Positions 29,420-37,650 of a DNA stretch of 64,000 nucleotides are shown piece after piece. How positions within the stretch are numbered: the first letter of the stretch is position 1; each line of letters begins with the position of its first letter. Source of the DNA: Entomospira culicis (GTDB lineage Bacteria > Spirochaetota > Spirochaetia > WRBN01); the NCBI RefSeq assembly GCF_028748145.1, contig NZ_CP118181.1, positions 1,054,211-1,118,210 on the forward strand, written 5' to 3'. Position numbers and translations under genes: made by a program. The notes beneath the pieces were generated by a model. It was not told the origin of the DNA. It saw nothing but the letters and a program-made list of their open reading frames with translations, and did no database searches.

Positions 29420-29728
29420 CTACTCTTTTGTAGCAGAGATCGTGCTTTGGATCTCTACGGCATTACGAATGGCGCTGTGTGGGCGCTTCAACTCACGGCT
29501 AACGCGGGTAATTTTACAGAGACTCACCCCTAAATCGGTAGCGATTTGCCTCTGGGTCGTGCCCTTGTACAGCATTTTGGCGATATCCCAACGCTTGGAT
29601 ATATCGACAAATTCCTTATCGGTAATGACTTGACGGATTAAATAATACATCTCCATCGGTGGGAATTGTTGTAGAATACCCACAAATTCTCTTAAATTAG
29701 CCTCGATCTGCTCTTGTTCCTCTTCCAT
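29420..29728 (-). CDS. TrpR/YerC-family DNA-binding regulator
   Basis: This 102-residue protein has the Trp-repressor fold signature: helices around LREFVGILQQFPPMEMYYLIRQVITDKEFVDISKRWDIAKML followed by the helix-turn-helix TQRQIATDLGVSLCKITRVSREL. Family members either bind tryptophan (TrpR) or, in the YerC group, have no known ligand. The promoter at 29739-29767 leaves only 10 bases before the ATG, so the mRNA is nearly leaderless, and the longer frame upstream is rejected. It heads the operon with mtnN, ispG and acpS; no tryptophan genes are nearby, so the target and effector are unknown. Autoregulation is possible because no other regulator is close. Confidence 0.85.
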   Translation of the reverse strand: MEEEQEQIEANLREFVGILQQFPPMEMYYLIRQVITDKEFVDISKRWDIAKMLYKGTTQRQIATDLGVSLCKITRVSRELKRPHSAIRNAVEIQSTISATKE

Positions 29729-29738
29729 ACTGAAAACT

Positions 29739-29767
29739 ATTATACACAAAAAGCAAATTAAAGTCAA
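29739..29767 (-). promoter_or_regulatory. Promoter of the TrpR-like operon, near-leaderless
   Basis: On the minus strand TTGACT, a 17-base spacer and TATAAT end 10 bases before the ATG at 29728, so the 5' untranslated region would be only about 3 bases. It stands back to back with the divergent promoter at 29787-29815, with 19 bases between the two -35 boxes. Confidence 0.8.
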
Positions 29768-29786
29768 ATAAGAAAAGGGCAAACTC

Positions 29787-29815
29787 TTGTCTATTTGCAA
29801 AAAAAAAACTATAAT
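29787..29815 (+). promoter_or_regulatory. Sigma-70 promoter giving a leaderless mRNA
   Basis: TTGTCT, a 17-base spacer that includes ten A residues in a row, and TATAAT end 7 bases before the ATG at 29823. Transcription should start at or beside this ATG, and there is no ribosome binding site. Confidence 0.8.
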
Positions 29816-29822
29816 AGACGGT

Positions 29823-30455
29823 ATGAATATTCTAAAACGGACGTGGGAGAAGATTACCACGAAATCGCGTAATTACTCGGACAATATTCTCAAGACAGCA
29901 GTGAAGGAGATGCTCTTTCGCGGGCGCATGGAGAGCATGCTGGTGCTGGATGCGATGCAACGTGAGTCGCGCTTGATTATGCTATTGAATGCGATTTTAT
30001 TGGCTTTTGCCATCTATTTTAATGATTATACAAAATTAAGCAAGTCACTGGCCTTTACCATTTATGCGCTCTTGCTCCTACGGCTCATCATCAATATGAC
30101 AAAAATGTCCCTTTTTCTCTATAAAACGCGCCATACCGGTGTGATTTACCATCTGCAACAGTATCGCAAATTTGGGGGAATTTTTCATCATAAAAAAGCA
30201 TTTAAAGAGACGCTCCTCAATCTCTTTATCCTAGAGTATGAGAGTCGGCTCCATAAATCTATCGCCATGCTCCACAGTGGCTTAACCAAGCTCCAACTCA
30301 CCCACTCGCAAGAGGAGATTTTTGAGTATTTCTACAAGGAGAGCCTCATCACCTTTAAAAAGTTTTTCTTCTCCACCTTCCTCCTGCTCCTCGTGGAACT
30401 CTTTGCCTACATCTTCCTAACCTTCTTAATTCGCCAATGGATCTTTACCCTATAA
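29823..30455 (+). CDS. Membrane protein of unknown function
   Basis: The 210-residue product has two hydrophobic segments in the first half (about residues 50-95: LIMLLNAILLAFAIYF and LAFTIYALLLLRLIINM) and one at the C-terminus (FFFSTFLLLLVELFAYIFLTFLI), with a basic central region. No family recognised. The ATG at 29823 is chosen because the promoter leaves no room for the longer TTG-initiated frame at 29787. It is transcribed alone and away from the TrpR-like regulator; control by that regulator is possible but not shown. Confidence 0.7.
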   Translation: MNILKRTWEKITTKSRNYSDNILKTAVKEMLFRGRMESMLVLDAMQRESRLIMLLNAILLAFAIYFNDYTKLSKSLAFTIYALLLLRLIINMTKMSLFLYKTRHTGVIYHLQQYRKFGGIFHHKKAFKETLLNLFILEYESRLHKSIAMLHSGLTKLQLTHSQEEIFEYFYKESLITFKKFFFSTFLLLLVELFAYIFLTFLIRQWIFTL

Positions 30456-30459
30456 ACCA

Positions 30460-30495
30460 ATAGATAACCCCATAAGGTGGGGCTATCTATCGCCA
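30460..30495. terminator. Hairpin between convergent genes, possible terminator
   Basis: ATAGATAACCCCA and TGGGGCTATCTAT pair over 12 of 13 positions around a 5-base loop, midway between the membrane protein gene and topA. Neither side has a good T run, so it may act only as a weak or factor-assisted terminator. Confidence 0.45.
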
Positions 30496-30522
30496 TAACA
30501 TAAAGGCTAGAAAGAAATTATC

Positions 30523-32892
30523 TTAGCTCTCTTCGGTAGGCATAGGCTTGGTGCTACGGCACTTGGGGTATTTAGAGCAGGCCAAAAACCAGCCACGCGG
30601 GCCACGCTTTACCACCATCGGTGCGTTACACTTATCGCAGTTGACAGGCTCTTTGAGTTCAGGAGCAAGCTCTATCGTGCCATCTTTGTTGAGTGCCATC
30701 GTATTTTGACAATCAGGATAACCAGAGCAGGCCAAAAAGATACCTTGACGACTCATTTTTGCCACCATCGGCTTACCACATTTATCGCAAGTTTTGTCTA
30801 CCTTAGGGAGAATAATGGGCTTGCCCTCCTTGTCCACCGAGACCGTGCCCTTACAGATCGGATAATCGCTACAGGCATAGAAGTACTGCCCAAAGCGACT
30901 CTTTTTCAACTCCATCTGCTTTTGACAAATCGGACAGAAAACTTCCTCTTGCTTCACCCCATTAGCATCTTCTACCGCATCGCCCTGTTGCCCTGGCATC
31001 GTGAGCACACCTTTACAGACCGGATAATTCTTACACCCTAAAAAAGCACCCGCCTTGCTGTAGCGCACCACCAAGCCCTCACCACAGAGCGGACAACGCT
31101 CCTCCCCCTCCCAAGGACGCCCTTTAAGCGGAGCAACATTAGCACTAGCCTCTTCGATCTGCTTAATGAAAGGAAAGTAAAATTCACTTAACAGTGCCAC
31201 CCAATCTTCTTTACCCTGCTCTACAAGGTCAAGCTTCTCTTCCATGCTGGCGGTAAAGTGGAGGTCGACAATATTACTAAAGCTCGAGGAGATGAGTTGA
31301 TTTACCGCGATGCCTAGCTCGGTAGCGTAGAAGGAACGCTCTTTTTGGATGACATAGCCACGCTCCAAAATGGTCTGAATGATTGGCGCGTAGGTGCTAG
31401 GACGGCCAATGCCCTCCTTCTCTAACGACTTAACTAAACTGGCCTCATTAAAGCGTGCAGGGGGCTTCGTAAAGTGTTGATTAGGAGTGAGTTCCTTCGT
31501 GGTGAGCACCTCTTTAACCTCTACCGCAGGCAGACGATCGTTCTCTTCGTTGCTATTGGCATCGGCATCTTCGTCGTAGCGCTTATCTTTCGCCAGAGCC
31601 AAAAAGCCTTCGAACAAAAGCTGACGCCCTTTCGCCTCAAAGAGACCACGTCCTAATTGAATCTTTAAAGAGGTATTGGCATAACGCGCAGGCGACATCT
31701 GACTCTGGGCAAAGCGATGCCAAATCATCTCGTACAAGCGATACTCATCATTACTCAAGTGAGGTTTCACTCGCTCAGGGGTAAGGCTAATATCGGTGGG
31801 GCGAATGGCCTCGTGCGCCTCTTGGGCGTTCTTGTTGCTAGAGCTATACTTAGGCGCTTGCGTCGGGATATACTCTTGCCCAAAACGCTCCTGCAGATAG
31901 GTGCGCGCCTCGGTTACCGCTTGCGGATCGACACTGACCGAATCAGTACGCATGTAGGTGATAAGACCCGTTGGCGTCCCCTCGACCTCAACCCCTTCAT
32001 AGAGCTTTTGTGCGATGCGCATGGTACGTGTGGCACTATATCGCAAGTAGATATTGGCCGATTGCTGGAGCGTACTGGTGGTGAAAGGTGCATTGGGCTT
32101 GCTCTGGCTCTCCTTTTTCTCGACGCTCTCGATAATGGGCTGTTGCCCCTGAAAGCTAGTAAGTACCTCATCTACGCCAGCCTTACTGGTGGCTAGGGGA
32201 TGCTCTAGGCCAAACTTTTTTTTATCAAAATAAGTGAGTACCGACTGAATGCTCTTAGACTCTTTTTGGGTGAGTAAGTGTGCCTTAATTGACCAATACT
32301 CCTGCGAGACAAACGCGTCAATCTCTTTATCACGCTCGACAATAATACGCACCGCAGGCGATTGCACCCGTCCTGCCGAGAGGTTGCGCGCCACCTTTTG
32401 CCACAAGAAAGGCGAGAGCGAGAAACCTACCAAACGATCGAGCGCCCGCCTTGCCTGTTGGGCATTCACCAAATCCATATTAATGGCGCGCGCATGCTCG
32501 ATAGCCTCGGTAACGGCCTTTTTGGTTACCGAGGTATAAGTGATACGTTTAACCCGATCAGCGGGCAGGGCGAGAGCTTCACTCAAGTGCCAAGCGATGG
32601 CTTCCCCTTCGCGGTCGGGGTCGGGGGCTAAGTAGATATCCGAGGCGTTGGCAACGGCATTTTTCAGCTCTTGAATGCGCTTTTCCTTACCCTTGATGAT
32701 CTCATACTTCATGGCAAACTGGTTATCCACATCGATGCCCAAGGCCTTCTTGCCCCGTCCACCCTTGGGCAGATCGCGGATATGCCCGACACTTGCCATT
32801 GCTTTAAATTCTTTACCCAAAAATTTCTGGATAATCGTTGCCTTATGTGGACTCTCCACGATAATCAGTTTTTTCGACCCGCTCTTACTCAC
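30523..32892 (-). CDS. topA: DNA topoisomerase I
   Basis: TopA relaxes negative supercoils by a type IA single-strand passage. The 789 residues contain the Toprim domain (KLIIVESPHKATIIQKFLG and APDPDREGEAIAWHL) and the catalytic GLITYMRTDSVS with its active-site Tyr. At the C-terminus four zinc-ribbon modules follow, each starting CPxC or CxKC and ending in a GCKNYPxC-like motif (CPLC, CPIC, CDKC, CDKC). Four intact ribbons is a full complement. The start is GTG at 32892 with GAGG close upstream. It is transcribed alone toward the convergent membrane protein gene. Confidence 0.95.
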   Translation of the reverse strand: MSKSGSKKLIIVESPHKATIIQKFLGKEFKAMASVGHIRDLPKGGRGKKALGIDVDNQFAMKYEIIKGKEKRIQELKNAVANASDIYLAPDPDREGEAIAWHLSEALALPADRVKRITYTSVTKKAVTEAIEHARAINMDLVNAQQARRALDRLVGFSLSPFLWQKVARNLSAGRVQSPAVRIIVERDKEIDAFVSQEYWSIKAHLLTQKESKSIQSVLTYFDKKKFGLEHPLATSKAGVDEVLTSFQGQQPIIESVEKKESQSKPNAPFTTSTLQQSANIYLRYSATRTMRIAQKLYEGVEVEGTPTGLITYMRTDSVSVDPQAVTEARTYLQERFGQEYIPTQAPKYSSSNKNAQEAHEAIRPTDISLTPERVKPHLSNDEYRLYEMIWHRFAQSQMSPARYANTSLKIQLGRGLFEAKGRQLLFEGFLALAKDKRYDEDADANSNEENDRLPAVEVKEVLTTKELTPNQHFTKPPARFNEASLVKSLEKEGIGRPSTYAPIIQTILERGYVIQKERSFYATELGIAVNQLISSSFSNIVDLHFTASMEEKLDLVEQGKEDWVALLSEFYFPFIKQIEEASANVAPLKGRPWEGEERCPLCGEGLVVRYSKAGAFLGCKNYPVCKGVLTMPGQQGDAVEDANGVKQEEVFCPICQKQMELKKSRFGQYFYACSDYPICKGTVSVDKEGKPIILPKVDKTCDKCGKPMVAKMSRQGIFLACSGYPDCQNTMALNKDGTIELAPELKEPVNCDKCNAPMVVKRGPRGWFLACSKYPKCRSTKPMPTEES

Positions 32893-33100
32893 TTACCTCT
32901 ACCCGCTTCTTCACAAAGATTTCATTTAATAATAGTATCATCGATAAATCGCCCCTGATGCATTACCTAAAATAGATAAAAATATCTTTTTTCTCAAAAC
33001 CAAGCAAGCTCTCGCCCAAAAAGGCAGAACATCAAGACTTATTAAACTATAAGCAGTATTGATTACTTTTGTCAATGGTAAAAAAAGAGTTTTTTCACTA

Positions 33101-33129
33101 TTGACACTTTTTTTCTTTTTTGCTATGAT
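33101..33129 (+). promoter_or_regulatory. Consensus promoter of tRNA-Gly
   Basis: TTGACA, a 17-base T-rich spacer and TATGAT lie 19 bases before the tRNA. The region between the topA start and this promoter (32893-33100) is A+T-rich and shows no gene. Confidence 0.85.
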
Positions 33130-33148
33130 GTGGTTGTTAGTATTAAAC

Positions 33149-33219
33149 GCGTCTGTCGTATAGTGGTAATACCTCAGTCTTCCAAACTGATGCGAGGGGT
33201 TCGATTCCCCTCAGACGCT
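33149..33219 (+). tRNA. tRNA-Gly (anticodon TCC)
   Basis: Seventy-one bases fold as a tRNA: acceptor GCGTCTG pairs with CAGACGC, the D-arm includes AGTGGTAAT, the anticodon loop CTTCCAA carries TCC, and the T-arm is GGGGTTCGATTCCCC. CCA is not encoded. A promoter and a terminator flank it, so it is a single-gene unit. Confidence 0.95.
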
Positions 33220-33224
33220 CTCAT

Positions 33225-33260
33225 TGTCCGCTCTACTCTATTTAGTAGCGGACTTTTTAT
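33225..33260 (+). terminator. Terminator after tRNA-Gly
   Basis: GTCCG and CGGAC plus CTACT and AGTAG form a bulged hairpin with a 6-base loop, followed by TTTTTATTT, six bases after the tRNA. Confidence 0.75.
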
Positions 33261-33313
33261 TTATCATCCACCAAATTATATATTCATTAATTATAATATT
33301 TTTATTTTTCAGT

Positions 33314-33342
33314 TTGACAACGGCTTCACCTCGTGGTACACT
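33314..33342 (+). promoter_or_regulatory. Promoter of the pullulanase gene
   Basis: TTGACA, a 17-base spacer and TACACT lie 35 bases before the ATG at 33378, and AGGAG stands in the leader. No obvious catabolite operator is visible. Confidence 0.75.
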
Positions 33343-33377
33343 AAAAGTGTTAGATCTATTTTTTTAGGAGAAATGCT

Positions 33378-35669
33378 ATGACACGTACTGCACTGTTGCT
33401 AGTTGGCTTCTTCTCTTGGATGAGTTTGCTAAGTTGTGGTCGGCAAGCATCATCCCAGAGTACCCAGAGGGAGAATACTATGCAATTCTATTATGCAAGT
33501 TTAATCAACAATCAGACCATCGAAGTTAAGAGCCAAGTTGCCCTTGATAAGCCACCCACGCTGGAGCTTATCAACCACACCACCAATCAGCGCGCGACAC
33601 TGACCCATAAAGCGCACCCAGCCAAACTTCTGCATCACTTCACCCTAGAGCAACCTATCAGCGAGCTCTCTCATCACCTCACGGTAGCCATCAACAACGG
33701 CACTACCACCCACGAGATGCCCCTTCGCCTCTTTAAATTCTACGACCATCCCGACTTTACCAATCACTACCTCCCACCAAATACCATTCAATGGGGCGTT
33801 ATGCCTACCACCGAGAGCACCACCTTTAACATCTGGAGCCCCACCGCTTCCGATATCACCCTCAACCTCTACGAAGATGGCGTCAATTCTCCCCTCTATG
33901 AAAGCTATCCGCTTACCCGAGGGGCGAGAGGACATTGGCAACTCACGCTACAAGAGAATTTAATTGGGCGCTACTATAACTATAGCGTAACCAATGCTGG
34001 ACAAACGCACACCCTCACCGACCCTTACGCCATTACGACCGGTACTAATGGACGCCGAGCGCTCATTACCACGCCCGAAATTGCCTTTAGAGGTAGACGC
34101 TTTGACAGCAACGAATTTATCAAAGTTGCCCCCAAAGATGCAATTCTCTACGAATTACACGTGCGCGATCTCTCTATGTCTGCCACCACCAACCATAGCG
34201 AGGATCTACGCGGGAAATTCCTCGGCGTGGTGCAGACAGGCACAACCAATCAATACGGGCAGAGCACCGGTCTTGATCACATCAAAGATCTCGGCGTAAC
34301 CCATATTCACTTTTTACCCATCTACGACTATAACTCTGTGGATGAAGGCAACCTCCAAGATAACGTCTTCAACTGGGGATACGATCCGCTCAATTATAGC
34401 GTACCCGAGGGATCTTATAGTAGTAATCCTGCCGATGGCTATGTGCGCATGCGCGAACTCAAAGCGATGGTTGATAACCTCCATGAGCATGGTATCGGTG
34501 TAGTGATGGATGTGGTCTATAACCATACCGGGCCTGTAACCGATCACTACTTTCAGCACCTCGTACCCGACTATTACTTTAGAATGGATGAATTTGGCAA
34601 CTTCTCTAACGGATCTGGTACTGGCAATGAGACCGCATCTGAACGCGAAATGTTCCGACGCTACATGGTTGACTCCCTCAAGCACTGGGCGACGACCTAC
34701 CAAATCGACGGCTTCCGCTTCGACCTCATGGCAGTGCACGATATCGAAACCATGAACCTCATCGCACAAGAACTTAAAGCGATCAATCCTTACGTCGTGC
34801 TCTACGGCGAGGGCTGGACAGGCGGTGGATCTCCGCTCCCGGCGCACCTCTCTGCGACAAAGACCAACACCTATCAAATGCCCGATATTGCCGTCTTTAA
34901 CGACGATATTCGTGATGGACTGAAGGGCTGGGTCTTTGATGCAAAAGAGTCTGGCTTTGTCAACGGCAACCCCGAAGTGCATGCTCGCGCGCTCTTTGGC
35001 TACCTCGGTGCGCTCCAGAATATCGATGGTCATGGCGACGGCGCTTATGCCAAGCTCCCTACCGACACCATTGCCTACGTAAGCGCGCACGACAATCACA
35101 CTCTCTACGACCGCTGGCTCGAGAGCGTACCCGGTGAGAGCTTTGAAGAGTACATGCGCCTGCAAATTATGGCCAATGCGATGGTGCTTACCTCTCCCGG
35201 TATCCCCTTCTTGCACGCAGGGGTCGAGATGATGCGTACAAAAAATGGCGACGAGAACAGCTACAAATCTCCCGATAGTACCAATCAATTGGATTATGAC
35301 CTCAAAAACCGCACCCAGCCACTCTTCAACTACTACAAAAATCTTATCCAAATCCGTAAGAACCACCCGCTCTTCAAGCAGGGTCTCCTCCCCAACGGCA
35401 ACCACGCCTTCGAGATTGTAAAGGGTAGTCAAGAGGATCCGCTCTTTATGGCCTTTAGAGTGATCGACCACACCAATAGCGACGCGTGGCAAGGTGTCTA
35501 CCTGATTTTTAACGCCGGCGAGAATACCCACACCGTCAACCTAAGTGGTGGCGAGTGGCGTCTCTTTGCTGACACGTGGCAGGTAACCCCCGATCTCACC
35601 GAGAGCACCTTTAGAGGTAGCATTACGGTGGAGCCTAAATCTATCGCGATGCTTTACCAACCCAAGTAA
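33378..35669 (+). CDS. pulA: Lipoprotein type I pullulanase (GH13)
   Basis: This enzyme hydrolyses alpha-1,6 bonds in pullulan, glycogen or starch. The 763 residues start with a lipoprotein signal ending LLSC, so it is anchored outside the cytoplasmic membrane. A CBM48-like N-terminal region (FNIWSPTASDITLNLYEDG) precedes the type I pullulanase signature NWGYDPLNYSVPEG. The GH13 catalytic residues are all in place: GFRFDLM (nucleophile Asp449), YGEGW (acid/base Glu478) and SAHDNHT (Asp572). AGGAG lies 7 bases before the ATG. It stands alone with its own promoter and terminator, and no maltodextrin transporter is adjacent. A lipid anchor suits growth on external glycogen or host-derived glucans. 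Confidence 0.95.
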   Translation: MTRTALLLVGFFSWMSLLSCGRQASSQSTQRENTMQFYYASLINNQTIEVKSQVALDKPPTLELINHTTNQRATLTHKAHPAKLLHHFTLEQPISELSHHLTVAINNGTTTHEMPLRLFKFYDHPDFTNHYLPPNTIQWGVMPTTESTTFNIWSPTASDITLNLYEDGVNSPLYESYPLTRGARGHWQLTLQENLIGRYYNYSVTNAGQTHTLTDPYAITTGTNGRRALITTPEIAFRGRRFDSNEFIKVAPKDAILYELHVRDLSMSATTNHSEDLRGKFLGVVQTGTTNQYGQSTGLDHIKDLGVTHIHFLPIYDYNSVDEGNLQDNVFNWGYDPLNYSVPEGSYSSNPADGYVRMRELKAMVDNLHEHGIGVVMDVVYNHTGPVTDHYFQHLVPDYYFRMDEFGNFSNGSGTGNETASEREMFRRYMVDSLKHWATTYQIDGFRFDLMAVHDIETMNLIAQELKAINPYVVLYGEGWTGGGSPLPAHLSATKTNTYQMPDIAVFNDDIRDGLKGWVFDAKESGFVNGNPEVHARALFGYLGALQNIDGHGDGAYAKLPTDTIAYVSAHDNHTLYDRWLESVPGESFEEYMRLQIMANAMVLTSPGIPFLHAGVEMMRTKNGDENSYKSPDSTNQLDYDLKNRTQPLFNYYKNLIQIRKNHPLFKQGLLPNGNHAFEIVKGSQEDPLFMAFRVIDHTNSDAWQGVYLIFNAGENTHTVNLSGGEWRLFADTWQVTPDLTESTFRGSITVEPKSIAMLYQPK

Positions 35670-35684
35670 TTAACCGATACTTAT

Positions 35685-35720
35685 CCTATAACTCCTCTTT
35701 GGGGGTTATAGGAGGTTTTT
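35685..35720 (+). terminator. Pullulanase terminator whose 3' arm holds the next gene's ribosome binding site
   Basis: CCTATAACTCC pairs with GGGGTTATAGG (one wobble) around a short loop, with AGG and six T residues after the stem, ending immediately before the ATG at 35722. The AGGAGG of that gene begins inside the 3' arm, so the folded hairpin would hide it. Confidence 0.8.
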
Positions 35721-35721
35721 T

Positions 35722-36012
35722 ATGAAAAAATGGCAACTAAATCATAATCATCTGTGGGTAGTGCTAGTTAGCCTACCTAGAGCGGTTTTTTTACCTTTTT
35801 TCTATCTTTTATTTGCTCCATATTGTCGAGATATCAGTTGGCTCTATGCCTTAGATATTCTCTTTTTTCTCCTCATGCTGTGGATTGTCGGACTACCCAA
35901 ATTTATTCGACCAAAACGAGATATCCGTTTAGAAATTGTAATTTACGCTTTTTTTCACTTTCTGTTTACTTATACTATAGTTTTTCATTTTACTATTGGC
36001 TGTTGGGCATAA
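35722..36012 (+). CDS. Small membrane protein behind the pullulanase terminator
   Basis: Ninety-six residues with three hydrophobic segments (VVLVSLPRAVFLPFFYLLF, LYALDILFFLLMLWIVGL and IVIYAFFHFLFTYTIVF). I recognise no family, and size and layout resemble many short integral membrane proteins. AGGAGG lies 7 bases before the ATG but is partly inside the pullulanase terminator hairpin. Expression therefore depends either on readthrough from pulA or on an unseen start. That it is real is supported by the ribosome binding site and the clean membrane topology; no function can be given. Confidence 0.6.
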   Translation: MKKWQLNHNHLWVVLVSLPRAVFLPFFYLLFAPYCRDISWLYALDILFFLLMLWIVGLPKFIRPKRDIRLEIVIYAFFHFLFTYTIVFHFTIGCWA

Positions 36013-36037
36013 AAAAGAGAGGCTTAGCGCCCCTCTT
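36010..36037 (-). terminator. Terminator of the NADH oxidase gene
   Basis: On the minus strand AAGAGGGGC and GCCTCTCTT pair with one mismatch around a 5-base loop and are followed by TTTTT. It lies 21 bases after the nox stop. Confidence 0.7.
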
Positions 36038-36058
36038 ATACAAAAAACAAAATGGATC

Positions 36059-37393
36059 TTACTTGGCAGTGATGGCGGCCATGGTGATGTAGTTGTAAGG
36101 CTGATTGAAGTGCGGAAGGAAGAAGATGTCGACTAGTTTTAGGTGATCGATGGTGATTTTCTGTTCGATAGCGAGGGAGAACATGTGGATGCCCATCGAG
36201 ATATCTTCGTACGAGGCCATCTGTGCGCCCAAGATACGGCGGGTGTCGCCATCGTAGACAATGCGAATCTTGACAGGGTGATTCTCTTTCATAAAGGCTG
36301 GGCGTTGCAAATCTTCAAACTCGGTAACCATCGCTTGGAAACCAGCTTCTTTAGCGGCGCGAAGGGTGAGACCGGTAGAGACCATGTTGTAGCCAAAGAT
36401 GCTAATACCGTTAGAACCCTGCACGCCGTTGGAAGCAATTTTTGTGCCTGCAAGGTTATGGGCTGCAACGATTCCACTACGCACCGCATTGGTAGCCAGC
36501 GCGATGTAAGCGGTGTCTTGTAAGGCGTTGGAGAAGACCGTTGCGCAGTCGCCGATCGCAAAGACATCAGGATCGCTTGTTTGCTGATGAAGATCGACAA
36601 GATAGGCCTGATTCTTGCCAAAAATCTTGAGGTGGTCGCGACCAAGAGCGGTGTTGGGGTTAAAGCCAATGGCAAGCACAACCATGTCAACTTGATAGTT
36701 GCCTTTATTGGTTGTAATGCCAGTAACTTTGGTATCACCATCGATAGAGACAACACTCTCGTTAAGATGAAGGTTTACACCATTTTTTTGCAAGACTGCA
36801 TCCATATCGTGCGTCAGCTCGGCATCGTAGTAGCCACACAGCGAGGTGTCTCGCACGTCGAAAAGGTAAGCTTTTTTGCCACGACGATGCACCGCCTCGG
36901 CGATCTCCACACCGATATACCCTGCGCCCACCACAGCCACACTCTTGATATTGGGGTCAGACATGCGCTTGTCGGCAGCCACAGCATCTTGAAAGAGCTT
37001 TACCGATTGCACGCCCTCTAGGTTGATACCCGGAAGCTTGGGTTGGATAGGCAACGATCCCGTAGCAAGCACGAGCTTGTCGTAGCTCTCAACGATCTCT
37101 TTACCCTCTTTATTTTTTGCGGTGATTTTTTTGGCTTTAAAATCGATGTGGGTTACTTCCGTCTCGATGTAGACCGTAGCATTCTTGGATTCAAAGACAT
37201 CCTTAGAGCAGTAGAACAATCCATCAGGACTCTCAATCTGACGACCCACCCAAAGCGCCGTACCACAACCCAAATAACTAATATTATTGTTGCGATCAAA
37301 AATTACCAACTCATGTTCAGGATAATTATCCAACAAGGTGTTCGCACACGCCGTACCCGCATGATTAGCGCCAACCAAGACAACTTTACTCAT
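36059..37393 (-). CDS. nox: FAD-dependent NADH oxidase (water-forming type)
   Basis: The 444-residue flavoenzyme oxidises NADH with oxygen. The pattern fits the Nox/coenzyme A disulfide reductase group: an N-terminal FAD site (VVLVGANHAGTACANTLLD), the redox-active Cys43 in SYLGCGTALWVG, an NAD site (VAVVGAGYIGVEIAEAVHR) and VFAIGDCATV for the FAD tail. A single redox Cys at this position is typical of Nox enzymes that form water. The ATG at 37393 is preferred over the longer in-frame start because GGGAG lies 7 bases before it. Such enzymes let fermentative spirochaetes tolerate oxygen and reset NAD+. Its own promoter is at 37452. Confidence 0.9.
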   Translation of the reverse strand: MSKVVLVGANHAGTACANTLLDNYPEHELVIFDRNNNISYLGCGTALWVGRQIESPDGLFYCSKDVFESKNATVYIETEVTHIDFKAKKITAKNKEGKEIVESYDKLVLATGSLPIQPKLPGINLEGVQSVKLFQDAVAADKRMSDPNIKSVAVVGAGYIGVEIAEAVHRRGKKAYLFDVRDTSLCGYYDAELTHDMDAVLQKNGVNLHLNESVVSIDGDTKVTGITTNKGNYQVDMVVLAIGFNPNTALGRDHLKIFGKNQAYLVDLHQQTSDPDVFAIGDCATVFSNALQDTAYIALATNAVRSGIVAAHNLAGTKIASNGVQGSNGISIFGYNMVSTGLTLRAAKEAGFQAMVTEFEDLQRPAFMKENHPVKIRIVYDGDTRRILGAQMASYEDISMGIHMFSLAIEQKITIDHLKLVDIFFLPHFNQPYNYITMAAITAK

Positions 37394-37451
37394 ACCATCT
37401 CTCCCATTGTTTTCTCTCATAAATAGATTGATAGCCCAAGGCTATATCTCC

Positions 37452-37480
37452 ATTATATCCAATAACGCTATCTTTTTCAA
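37452..37480 (-). promoter_or_regulatory. Promoter of the NADH oxidase gene
   Basis: On the minus strand TTGAAA, a 17-base spacer and TATAAT lie 58 bases before the ATG at 37393. The gap from here to frr (37481-37650) is otherwise empty apart from a possible TATGAT box at about 37618, which may serve frr. Confidence 0.75.
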
Positions 37481-37650
37481 GTTTATCAAAATAAAAATTG
37501 TTCCTTTTTTGTAACAATTATCGAAAAAATGCGCCTCTGAGCGAAAATACCTAGCGACCCCTTGCTTTTTTCTCAAAAATCGGGTAGATTTTAAGTATCT
37601 TTTTGAAAATTTCATTCTATGATCTTTCCCACCTTAAGAGGAGTTTTTTT

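Noticed and set aside
29761-29822. A longer TTG-initiated frame for the membrane protein at 29823
   Set aside because: The frame would begin inside the -35 box of its own promoter, so its first codons would not be transcribed.
33130-33381. An 83-codon frame running through tRNA-Gly and its terminator
   Set aside because: It covers the whole tRNA and the pullulanase promoter; the tRNA explains the sequence.
34314-35531. A 405-codon open frame antisense to the pullulanase gene
   Set aside because: It mirrors a strongly supported GH13 gene in the opposite frame; the product is rich in Val, Gly and Glu with no domain, and there is no promoter or ribosome binding site.
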